Positions 7,039 through 13,927 of a stretch of DNA of 13,927 nucleotides are shown in pieces. Position 1 is the stretch's first letter, and each line of letters starts with the position of its first letter. A program made the translations under genes and the position numbers. Source of the DNA: an uncultured Lachnospiraceae bacterium (lineage in GTDB: Bacteria > Bacillota > Clostridia > Lachnospirales > Lachnospiraceae); assembly GCA_946623295.1 (NCBI GenBank), contig CAMOQY010000019.1:1-13927 (forward strand). The letters are read 5' to 3'. Under the pieces are notes generated by a model. It was given only the letters and a program-made list of their open reading frames with translations, ran no database searches and was not told where the DNA came from.

Positions 7039-7968
7039 ATGAGCAATGGCAAAAAGAAACTGAATCACATAAAAAATTCCAAGGGCGACCGGCTGTTCCT
7101 GTTTATAGTTTACGCGGCGGTCACTCTGGTGGTGCTGATGTGCGCTTATCCGCTCTATCTGACCATCATAGCGTCCATCTCTGATCCCTACGACGTCTAC
7201 AGCGGCAAGGTCAATTTCCTTCCGAGCGGTTTTTCGGTCGAGTCATACAAGCTGGTCTTTACCAACAGCGCGATCTGGCGCGGCTACCGCAACTCGATCT
7301 TTTATACGGTGGTCGGCACCATATTTAATCTGCTGCTGACCATCCCCAGCGCGTATGCGCTCAGCAAAAAGCGCATGTACGGCAGGAATCTCTTTATGAC
7401 GCTGTTCCTGATCACGATGTATTTCGGCGGCGGAATGATCCCTCATTACCTGCTTTTCAAAAACATGGGCCTTATAGATACACCCTGGATCCTGATCATC
7501 AACGGCGGCGTGAGCGTATATCACGTGATCGTTACGAGGACGTATTTCCAGAACAATATCCCCGAGACCCTCTACGAGGCGGCAAGGATCGACGGAGCCA
7601 GCGAGCTGAGGTGCTTCTTTAAGCTCGTGCTGCCGCTCAGCGCTCCGATCATCGCGGTCATCACGCTGTACTGCGCGGTCGGCCATTGGAGCAGCTATTT
7701 CAGTGCGCTGATCTATACTCACAATCAGGAGCTTCAGCCGCTGCAGCTGGTCCTGCGAAATATTCTGATCCTGAATGAGTCCGCTTATACTGACGCGCTC
7801 CAGACGGGCGACGCCGAGCTTATCGCCGACGCGTCGCGCCAGGCCTACCAGGCGCTTACCATGAAGTATGCTCTGGTATTTATCTCGAGCGCTCCCATGC
7901 TGGCCATCTACCCCTTCGTGCAGAAGCATTTCGTAAAGGGCGTCATGGTCGGTTCCCTCAAGGGCTGA
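7039..7968 (+). CDS. LplC/YtcP-type sugar ABC transporter permease
   Basis: A 309-residue permease of the MalG superfamily, the second half of the membrane channel. It has a basic N-terminus, a first span at about 24-46 followed by YPLYLTIIASISDPYDVYSGKVNFLPSGF, which is typical of the LplC/YtcP group, and an EAA loop at about 180-188 (EAARIDGAS). The C-terminus (PFVQKHFVKGVMVGSLKG) is the usual family ending, so the gene is intact. GGGAGG is 9 nt upstream of the chosen ATG. An earlier ATG at 7034 is in another frame and stops after two codons. It lies 18 nt after the first permease and 52 nt before the binding-protein gene, with no terminator between, so the three should be co-transcribed. 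Confidence 0.93.
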   Translation: MSNGKKKLNHIKNSKGDRLFLFIVYAAVTLVVLMCAYPLYLTIIASISDPYDVYSGKVNFLPSGFSVESYKLVFTNSAIWRGYRNSIFYTVVGTIFNLLLTIPSAYALSKKRMYGRNLFMTLFLITMYFGGGMIPHYLLFKNMGLIDTPWILIINGGVSVYHVIVTRTYFQNNIPETLYEAARIDGASELRCFFKLVLPLSAPIIAVITLYCAVGHWSSYFSALIYTHNQELQPLQLVLRNILILNESAYTDALQTGDAELIADASRQAYQALTMKYALVFISSAPMLAIYPFVQKHFVKGVMVGSLKG

Positions 7969-8007
7969 TCGATGCTTTACGACAGTTCAGTTTTTGTATA
8001 AATGTTC

Positions 8008-8014
8008 AAGGAGG
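8008..8014 (+). promoter_or_regulatory. Ribosome binding site fixing the start of the binding lipoprotein
   Basis: AAGGAGG ends 6 nt before the ATG at 8021. It selects this start over an upstream non-ATG start at 7994 in the same frame, which would add nine residues ahead of the signal peptide and has no comparable site. Confidence 0.85.
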
Positions 8015-8020
8015 ATTTTT

Positions 8021-9811
8021 ATGAAAAAAACAATGGTTAGAATTCTTTCCCTTCTGCTCGCTTCAGTCATGCTTTTCACATGTCTGACCGCGTGCGGCGG
8101 CGGAAGCGGCGACGATGCGACCGAGGCTGAAGGAAGCGGCGCAGCCGGCCAGGAGAACGGTTCACAGGAGCCCGGCGGAAACGGCGTAGCCCAGATCACC
8201 AACAAGCCCGTGATCAACGAACCTGTTACATTGAAGATCGTGACCCAGCGTCATGCCGGTTCCACAACGGATGCAAAGGATCTCTGGTTCTTTAAATACA
8301 TGGAATACTGGCTTGCTCAGCAGGGTTACGACGTGAAGATCGACGTTCAGCAGTCGAATGAGGCATCTCAGGAGAAAGCCCTCCTGCTCGGTACCGATAC
8401 GCTGCCTGATATCGTCTGGGGTATCAGCCTTGGCAAGACAAACGCTGCCCGCTACGGCATGGAAGAAGGAATGCTCCTTGACTGGACGCCTTATCTGAAC
8501 GACTCTCTGATGCCCAATCTTATGGGACTGCTCAAGGAGTATCCGGATATCCTGCCCAATATCACCACCCCCAGCGGCGGCGTCTATGCGCTTCCGTATA
8601 TTGCGCCTTCACAGTACGCCTCAGGCTGCTACGGCACCTCCGAGCGTCTGTACTACCGTCAGAGCTGGCTGGACGCCTGCGGCAGGACCAATCCTACTAC
8701 TCAGCAGGAATTCATCGATACGCTCCGCGCGTTTAAGAACATGAAGCTCGACGGCGGCAAGACCCCGATCCCCGTGGTCAGCGCAGGATCTTTCCTTGAG
8801 AAATATCTCTGGACCTGCCTTGGCTTTTACGGAACGGAGCCTAACAAGTACGGCTCTAACCTGATGCTCAAGGACGGCCAGCTTGTGGTTCCCGCGTATA
8901 CGCCCGCGTACAAGGATTTCATCTCCATCATGAACACCCTCTATACCGAGGGCATGCTGGCGAGAGATTACTTCAGCGTGAGCGACACCACTGCGGGCGG
9001 TCTCATGAGAGACGGAGTCTGCGGCGCTCTGGCATGGTGGACTCTGGAATACGTGGGCGAGGATCCCGCGGCCTTCGGAGATATCGTCTGCGCGAACCCT
9101 ATCCTGATGGGAGACAACAAAGAGATCCACGTCAGCAGGCTCAGCTACTATACGGCTGATACGCTGTGGGTATCTTCAAAGACCAAATATCCCGAGCTTA
9201 TAGCTATCATGCTTGACTTCATCTACAGCGAAGAGGGCTCCATGATCTACCGTTACGGTCCGAAGCAGGGCGAGGATCCGCTGAATCTCGTGGACGGCTG
9301 GTACTATGACGAGAATGGCGACATCACCACAAAGATGGTCGAGGACGGTGTGTACGCATCTATGGCCGCATATGGCCGCGACCGCATCTTCCCGTTTGAT
9401 AACGCAGGTCTGCGTCCGGCAGTCGTGACGTCCGGTACCGGAAAAATGATCGAGTTCACCGATTCCGTGACGGGCGAGAAATACGAGTGTATCGACAACC
9501 TGAAGCTTGACGATAATACGAATGACGGTCACTGGAGACTTATCACCATAGATAAATGGAGCGATTATGCCACGTCGATCAGACTGGACGGAGTATATCT
9601 CGATTCCGAGCAGGCTGCCGAGACTTCGGATATCATCACAACTATCCAGAACTATATCACCAAGGAATCCGCGAAGTTCATCACCGGACAGAGGGATATC
9701 AGTACCGTAGAGCTGTTCTGGGAGGAACTGGAAAATCTCGGTATCCAGGATTATCTGGACACGATGAACGAAGCATACGCAGACGTTCTGGCTAATTACT
9801 TCGGAGGTTGA
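8021..9811 (+). CDS. LplA-type extracellular sugar-binding lipoprotein
   Basis: A 596-residue solute-binding protein that would capture the saccharide outside the cell and deliver it to the two permeases. The N-terminus is a lipoprotein signal with lipobox LTAC, so Cys25 would be lipidated. A low-complexity Gly/Ser/Glu linker (about 26-55) follows. The body starts with a VTLKIVTQ strand and has the family features QEKALLLGTDTLPDIVWG and GGVYALPYIA, the usual hinge-side motif near the end of lobe one. Its end (LENLGIQDYLDTMNEAYADVLANYF) matches the LplA group, and its length is in the normal range. Its stop overlaps the region just before the next ATG by design: only 2 nt separate them, and the next ribosome binding site lies within its last codons. 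The ligand cannot be read from sequence. Confidence 0.92.
   Translation: MKKTMVRILSLLLASVMLFTCLTACGGGSGDDATEAEGSGAAGQENGSQEPGGNGVAQITNKPVINEPVTLKIVTQRHAGSTTDAKDLWFFKYMEYWLAQQGYDVKIDVQQSNEASQEKALLLGTDTLPDIVWGISLGKTNAARYGMEEGMLLDWTPYLNDSLMPNLMGLLKEYPDILPNITTPSGGVYALPYIAPSQYASGCYGTSERLYYRQSWLDACGRTNPTTQQEFIDTLRAFKNMKLDGGKTPIPVVSAGSFLEKYLWTCLGFYGTEPNKYGSNLMLKDGQLVVPAYTPAYKDFISIMNTLYTEGMLARDYFSVSDTTAGGLMRDGVCGALAWWTLEYVGEDPAAFGDIVCANPILMGDNKEIHVSRLSYYTADTLWVSSKTKYPELIAIMLDFIYSEEGSMIYRYGPKQGEDPLNLVDGWYYDENGDITTKMVEDGVYASMAAYGRDRIFPFDNAGLRPAVVTSGTGKMIEFTDSVTGEKYECIDNLKLDDNTNDGHWRLITIDKWSDYATSIRLDGVYLDSEQAAETSDIITTIQNYITKESAKFITGQRDISTVELFWEELENLGIQDYLDTMNEAYADVLANYFGG
9803..9807 (+). promoter_or_regulatory. 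Ribosome binding site fixing the start of the MBL-NPCBM gene
   Basis: GGAGG sits 6 nt before the ATG at 9814 and inside the last codons of the binding-protein gene. The alternative TTG at 9808 would leave no spacer, so ATG 9814 is the start. The arrangement implies coupled translation of the two genes. Confidence 0.85.
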
Positions 9812-9813
9812 TT

Positions 9814-12800
9814 ATGAAAAAAGCAATAGCCATTGTACTGGCTTTGCTTATGGCATTGACTCCGCTGGGCGCATTCGCGCCCGGCGAAGTCGTTGCTGAG
9901 GCGGAGACGACAGGTCTTGTCTACGGGACGGATATTCCGGAGTTTACGACCTTGGGCTCAAGATTAAATACAGAGCCTTACGACTGCGGCAGCAGTCATT
10001 TTGAAATAGTCTATGATATGACGGGATCTGAAGATCCGGACAGTGAGCTTGATGCCTACATGGTCTCGCTCGAAAATGCAGGATTTACCCTGCGTCAGGC
10101 AAACACCGCCGGAAGCAGCAGATCCTTTACTTATTTCAGCGGAAGCGAGGGCGCGTACGATGTCGTGCACTGCAACTACGTCGGCTCCTCGCTCTACAGG
10201 GAATTTCATATAGTGTACGGGCCGGAGAGCTACCTTGGGGCAGCTTCCGCCGGGGAGGTCCCGGCGTATGATACGGTCGCCGAGCCGTCGATCTCGATCA
10301 TCGGCATGAGCGATACGGTGGCCTGTCTTGTGGTGCAGCTTGCCGACGGCAGCTTCGTCATCATCGACGGCGGCTACGGCTACAGCGCCGAGGGAAGAAG
10401 CTACAGCGGCAGCTATTATACGCGCACGATGACCTATAATAGAGATCATCTCGCGGATATGGAGGCTCTGTATGATTTCCTCGCCGCAAAAGCACCCTCG
10501 GGCGCAAAGCCTCAGATAACGTGGATGATCACTCATGCGGATCCGGATCACATCACGCTCCCGTACGTATTCATGGAAAAGTATTCCTCGGGCGTCGACG
10601 TGAATACCGTAGTCTGCAACTTCCCCGCTGACAGCCTGCTGGAGCAGTGGAATATCAATACGGTCAGCGGCGGAAACTCCAAGGTCTACGCCGCCAGCTT
10701 TATGAGCCGCTTTGCCTCTGCGGATCACTTCCTCTATCATACCGGTCAGAAGCTTTACCTGCCCGGCTGCGAGATCGAATTTCTTATGACACACGAGGAT
10801 CTGTATCCTGTGGTTCCGACCGCGTGCAACCACACGAGCGGAGCCTGGAGGATGACGGTGGGCGGAAAGACCATCCTGATCCTCGGCGACTGCGAGACTG
10901 AGCTGAACAACCGCATGGCGGAGATCTACGGCTCATACCTTGCCAGCGATATCGTACAGCCCGCGCATCATGGCTCAAACGGCGGGACTGCGGCTCTTTA
11001 CGACCTGCTGAAGGACGACGTCAAGGTCTGCCTGTGGTGCTGCGGAGATTTTCCGTTCTATTATGACCAGAGACATACGGGAGAATATTCCGGATTTTCT
11101 TTCAACGCTATCCTGAGGAATGCCGCGGGAGTCAGCCACTACACAAACTCAGCGACGCATACGATAAAGCTTTCCACGCTGACCGAGGAGCTTGGCGGCG
11201 GACGTCTGGTCACCACGGGCGCGTATGACGGATACAGAGGCACGGATGTGACTTATCTGTCGGACAAGTACGGCGACACCTCCGTTATGGTCCATGCGTC
11301 GGGCTACGACAGCGCAAAGCCCTTCTGGGTGGATCAGTCCTTTAAGGCAAATTCGCTCTTTCTCTGGAACAGCAGCAAGGGTGTGAGCAACGTTACCAGC
11401 TCGAAGTATCCGACCGGCAGGACTGACGTCACGACGTTTGCCGAGGCGAACAGGACTATTTTCGCAAAGGATATCGTCCTCGGATACTCAGGCAAATATT
11501 TCTCAAAGGGTCTTGGCGGCCATGCCACCAACGACAGGGTGGATACCAGCCAGGTAGTCTTTGATATCAGGGATATCAGCGGCAGCATGCTCCACGCTGT
11601 TGCGGGCATCACCGGAGAGGCTATCAACAAGACTGACGAGACCAAAAAGTTTGACCTGACATTCCGCATATACGGCAGCATGGCCGACGCCTACAGCGCA
11701 GCCTCCAGCTTTACTCTGCTCTCGGAGGTAAGCGGGATCGAGGGCTATAACAAGAGCGCGAATACCGCATACAACACTGCCGAGTTTAACGTGGATATCA
11801 GCGGCTGGAATTATATAAAGCTTGAATGCGTCAGCGACGGCGAAGCGCCCGGCGGCGCCTACGCCTGGGGCGATGTCTGCGTCTACACGCCCATGAACGC
11901 GAAGGGCGTTATCACAAGGCCGGAAAATCTGGCCGGAAAGAACGTAAACGCGTCTGATATCAAATATCTTTCCGATCTGTATGCGGACCCTGCGACAGAG
12001 AGCTTTGTCGTAGGAAGCGGCACTACGGTAAATTCTTCCAGACCTTTTACCGTAGATGAGAGTTTTTCGGATATATTCATATGGTCCGGGACAAATCAGA
12101 GATGGGGGATCAGCACGAGCTCGTGGTCCGGCGGACGCGCTCTTGATATTACAAATGCGGACGGCACTGTTTCCAGCGTCACCTATTTCCCCAGAGATCT
12201 GGCGATAGGCTACCGCGGAACAAAGTTTGAAAAGGGCCTCGGAGCGGTCGTTTCGCCCTCATATATGAAGCCGGCGTCCGTCATATTTGATATATCGGCT
12301 CTGAACGCCGACCGTTTTTACGGAGTAGGCGGGATCACGGGAGATGGAAATAAGTCGACAACCGCGCTCAACGCACAGGAGGTCACATTCAGCGTATACG
12401 GAAGCAAGACGGATACGGTCGAATCCTCTTTTGAGCTCCTGTCCTATACAAAAAATATCCACGCATACCTGCTTGCTGAGTTTGACGTTGATATCAGCGG
12501 GTACAAGTATCTGAAGCTTGAGACTTCGACCGCCAGCAACGCACCTTCCAACAAGCAGTTTATCTGGGCCGACGCCTGTGTATACAGCACAAAGCCTCAT
12601 ATTCTGGCTGCCGGCGGGATCACGCTCCACGAGAATATGTCCCTGACTCTGTACGCAGGTCTCGGAACTGAAGATCCGGACAGCGTCAGGATGCGTTTTG
12701 AGATGGACGGTCTGACCAAAGAGGTGCAGCCTGTCCGGAAAGCCGACGGCAGCTTCAGCTTCACTTTTGCCGGCATCACGCCCGACCGATTCGCAGATGA

Positions 12801-13482
12801 GATCACCGCTGAGCTTCTCGGCTCCGCCGACGAGGTCTTTGACACAAAGACTCTGAAGATGAAGGACGTATGCCAGGCTTACCTGGATACGCAGACTATC
12901 GAGGGACACAGCGCCGCGCAGAAAGCCGCGCTCGACCAGCTGATAGTGGACCTGCTCAATTACGGTGAAAAAGCGCAGATGTATTCGGGACATAACGCGG
13001 GTACGGTTCTCGTTCCCGAAGGGAAGACGCCGGGCAGCGCCCAGCCTTCTGCCGCGGACAACGTATTTGCGCTTTCAAATGACAGCGAATCGCGCGTCCG
13101 TCTGAAGGCGGCCACGGTCGTCCACAGCGACTCAAACTACCTCAGATTCAAATATGTGACAAGCAGGAGCGACTGCAGAGTCGTGATAACGGATGGAAAC
13201 GGCCGCGATATTACGCGCGGGGACGTCAGACCCGCGGGAGAAAACGCGTATTACTGCTTCTCAACGGGTATTATGCCGACACAGTTTGATGAGGTATATA
13301 CGGTAAAAGCATACGTGGATGGGGTCGAAGAGCCTGTATCTGCGCTGACCTACAGCGTCAACAGCTATGCCTTCCGCATGCTCTCCGGTACGAACGACTC
13401 ATCGGTAATATCGGAGCTTGTAAAAGGTTTGTACGTTTACGGTCTGAGTGCCGAAACATATGTGGCATCACTTGCCGAATAA
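9814..13482 (+). CDS. Secreted metallo-beta-lactamase-fold hydrolase with two NPCBM domains
   Basis: A 1222-residue secreted protein. The signal peptide is 1-30; cleavage after VVAEA is likelier than after GAFA, which is followed by Pro. A small alpha/beta region (about 35-155) precedes an MBL domain (about 165-460). Visible metal-ligand motifs are THADPDH (240-246), with the HxDxDH form typical of ComEC-like enzymes, LGDCE (357-361) and AHHGSN (384-389), plus the ComEC-like IIDGG strand. All expected ligands appear present, so the domain is probably active, perhaps as a phosphodiesterase; the substrate is unknown. Two NPCBM domains follow (about 478-692 and 715-925), ending WGDVCVY and WADACVY. 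The C-terminal region (about 930-1222) contains LLNYGEKAQ (about 1047), a motif of a poorly described domain in secreted clostridial proteins. No wall or membrane anchor is visible. It is translationally coupled to the transporter's binding protein. Confidence 0.88.
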   Translation: MKKAIAIVLALLMALTPLGAFAPGEVVAEAETTGLVYGTDIPEFTTLGSRLNTEPYDCGSSHFEIVYDMTGSEDPDSELDAYMVSLENAGFTLRQANTAGSSRSFTYFSGSEGAYDVVHCNYVGSSLYREFHIVYGPESYLGAASAGEVPAYDTVAEPSISIIGMSDTVACLVVQLADGSFVIIDGGYGYSAEGRSYSGSYYTRTMTYNRDHLADMEALYDFLAAKAPSGAKPQITWMITHADPDHITLPYVFMEKYSSGVDVNTVVCNFPADSLLEQWNINTVSGGNSKVYAASFMSRFASADHFLYHTGQKLYLPGCEIEFLMTHEDLYPVVPTACNHTSGAWRMTVGGKTILILGDCETELNNRMAEIYGSYLASDIVQPAHHGSNGGTAALYDLLKDDVKVCLWCCGDFPFYYDQRHTGEYSGFSFNAILRNAAGVSHYTNSATHTIKLSTLTEELGGGRLVTTGAYDGYRGTDVTYLSDKYGDTSVMVHASGYDSAKPFWVDQSFKANSLFLWNSSKGVSNVTSSKYPTGRTDVTTFAEANRTIFAKDIVLGYSGKYFSKGLGGHATNDRVDTSQVVFDIRDISGSMLHAVAGITGEAINKTDETKKFDLTFRIYGSMADAYSAASSFTLLSEVSGIEGYNKSANTAYNTAEFNVDISGWNYIKLECVSDGEAPGGAYAWGDVCVYTPMNAKGVITRPENLAGKNVNASDIKYLSDLYADPATESFVVGSGTTVNSSRPFTVDESFSDIFIWSGTNQRWGISTSSWSGGRALDITNADGTVSSVTYFPRDLAIGYRGTKFEKGLGAVVSPSYMKPASVIFDISALNADRFYGVGGITGDGNKSTTALNAQEVTFSVYGSKTDTVESSFELLSYTKNIHAYLLAEFDVDISGYKYLKLETSTASNAPSNKQFIWADACVYSTKPHILAAGGITLHENMSLTLYAGLGTEDPDSVRMRFEMDGLTKEVQPVRKADGSFSFTFAGITPDRFADEITAELLGSADEVFDTKTLKMKDVCQAYLDTQTIEGHSAAQKAALDQLIVDLLNYGEKAQMYSGHNAGTVLVPEGKTPGSAQPSAADNVFALSNDSESRVRLKAATVVHSDSNYLRFKYVTSRSDCRVVITDGNGRDITRGDVRPAGENAYYCFSTGIMPTQFDEVYTVKAYVDGVEEPVSALTYSVNSYAFRMLSGTNDSSVISELVKGLYVYGLSAETYVASLAE

Positions 13483-13488
13483 GGGGGT
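13482..13488 (+). promoter_or_regulatory. Variant ribosome binding site of the 36-residue peptide gene
   Basis: AGGGGGT matches the AGGAGGT consensus at six of seven positions; the changed base can still form a G-U pair with 16S rRNA. It lies 10 nt before the ATG at 13499 and overlaps the stop codon of the MBL gene, which points to coupled translation. It is the main evidence, besides position, that the short frame is expressed. Confidence 0.55.
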
Positions 13489-13498
13489 TAGGTTTATC

Positions 13499-13609
13499 AT
13501 GAAGAAGGATTACGAAGCCGTCAAGGCAGAAGTATTTGAGATCCTTACGGAAGGAGTGGTCACCGGAAGCCAGGAGATCGTACTGCCCGGTGATGAACTT
13601 GAGCCATGA
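13499..13609 (+). CDS. Short acidic peptide (36 aa), possible Y-x(n)-TGS small-ORF family
   Basis: A 36-residue frame starting MKKDYEAVKAEVFEIL, with EGVVTGS in the middle and LPGDELEP at the end. It has nine Asp/Glu against three Lys, no Cys and no hydrophobic segment, so it is neither a signal peptide nor a membrane peptide. It starts 16 nt after the MBL gene stop, behind a variant ribosome binding site. Its TGA overlaps the ATG of the next gene (ATGA at 13606-13609), strong positional evidence that it is real. From memory, the layout of a basic start, Tyr-Glu, an amphipathic Val/Phe stretch, an acidic residue, [VI]-x-T-[GS]-S, then an acidic tail recalls the many uncharacterised 35-60 residue peptides of Clostridia and Bacteroidales whose function is unknown. 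It could be a signalling or modified-peptide precursor, or a leader controlling the lipoprotein. No function is assigned. Confidence 0.6.
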   Translation: MKKDYEAVKAEVFEILTEGVVTGSQEIVLPGDELEP

Positions 13610-13927
13610 AGAAAAAGGGATTTGCATTGATAGTTTCCTCGCTGCTTGCAGCCGCGCTTTTGTGCGGCTGCGGCGGTGGCGGAGAAGAGGGAACGAGCGG
13701 CGGCAGCTCTGCGGCTGACGGCAGCGGCCAGGCAGCAGGGGGCGTCGTCGAGATCGCCAGAGACGGACAGACGGATTTCGTCATAGTAAACCATCTCAGT
13801 GATGACGAGGCCGCCAGAGAATACATGACCGACCTGACGATCAAGACAGGCGCGCAGTTCAAGCTGGCCGATGCCGCACCGGAGGGCGGAAAAGCCATCC
13901 ACATCGGTACGGCCGCGCAGCTTGCGG
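13606..13927 (+). CDS. Lipoprotein with GH67 N-terminal/DUF4838-like start (partial)
   Basis: About 107 residues are visible before the window ends. The N-terminus has Lys-rich and hydrophobic regions followed by LCGC, so Cys22 is the likely lipidation site; Cys at the -2 position is slightly unusual. A Gly/Ser/Glu linker (about 23-45) follows. The next stretch (VEIARDGQTDFVIVNH, then EAAREYMTDLTIKTGAQF, then AIHIGT) has the pattern of the N-terminal domain of GH67 alpha-glucuronidases and of DUF4838-type proteins: a strand ending in xIV, a helix with a YxxxLxxxTGA-like end, and a short [IL]-x-[IL]-G strand. This is recognition from pattern only. The ATG overlaps the peptide gene's stop by 4 nt and has no strong ribosome binding site of its own, so translation is probably coupled. 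A substrate-processing partner of the transporter is plausible. Confidence 0.75.
   Translation, partial: MKKKGFALIVSSLLAAALLCGCGGGGEEGTSGGSSAADGSGQAAGGVVEIARDGQTDFVIVNHLSDDEAAREYMTDLTIKTGAQFKLADAAPEGGKAIHIGTAAQLA

Noticed and set aside
7994..8020. Upstream in-frame start of the binding lipoprotein
   Set aside because: It would put the ribosome binding site inside the gene and lengthen the signal peptide with no benefit.
9808..9810. TTG as an earlier start of the MBL-NPCBM gene
   Set aside because: It lies directly against the GGAGG with no spacer; ATG 9814 has correct spacing and gives a cleaner signal peptide.
9964..10833. 289-residue minus-strand frame
   Set aside because: It is antisense to the MBL domain, whose motifs are intact in the plus frame.

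Overview
The window reads as a secreted and surface-protein locus from a Gram-positive Firmicute, most likely a gut- or rumen-type Clostridia (Lachnospiraceae or Oscillospiraceae; this is inference). The signs are strong AGGAGG-type ribosome binding sites, Gram-positive lipoprotein and Sec signal peptides, an LplABC-type sugar transporter without its own ATPase, NPCBM and Cna-B surface domains, and a C-terminal domain with an 'LLNYGEKAQ' motif of the kind common in secreted clostridial proteins. No rRNA, tRNA, CRISPR array, insertion sequence or phage gene was found.

Layout. (1) Positions 1-92, minus strand: only the signal peptide of a secreted protein whose body lies outside the window. Its likely promoter is at 135-163. 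(2) 259-366: one good and one possible Rho-independent terminator, reading minus. (3) 388-5817, minus: a 1809-residue surface protein with a signal peptide, six NPCBM-type carbohydrate-binding domains, five Cna-B-type beta-sandwich domains, an acidic Pro/Thr/Glu linker and a C-terminal membrane anchor. (4) 5818-6063: a divergent intergenic promoter region. (5) 6064 to the end, plus: a tightly packed operon. It holds two LplB/LplC-type permeases, an LplA-type binding lipoprotein, a 1222-residue secreted metallo-beta-lactamase-fold protein with two NPCBM domains, a 36-residue acidic peptide gene, and the start of a lipoprotein that overlaps the peptide gene by 4 nt and resembles GH67 N-terminal/DUF4838-type proteins.

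How the parts may work together. The large surface protein and the secreted MBL protein carry closely related NPCBM modules and are transcribed divergently from one 246-bp region, so they probably meet the same glycan or glycoconjugate. The MBL domain has ComEC-like metal-ligand motifs and could hydrolyse a phosphodiester or similar bond in that ligand. The Lpl-type transporter would import the released saccharide, powered by an ATPase encoded elsewhere. The terminal lipoprotein may be a glycoside hydrolase-like partner. This integrated role is inference; no substrate is visible.

The least ordinary items are the 36-residue peptide gene wedged between two exported-protein genes, an NPCBM domain that appears inserted inside a Cna-B domain, Cna-B domains that have lost the residues for isopeptide bond formation, and the secreted ComEC-like MBL-NPCBM architecture.
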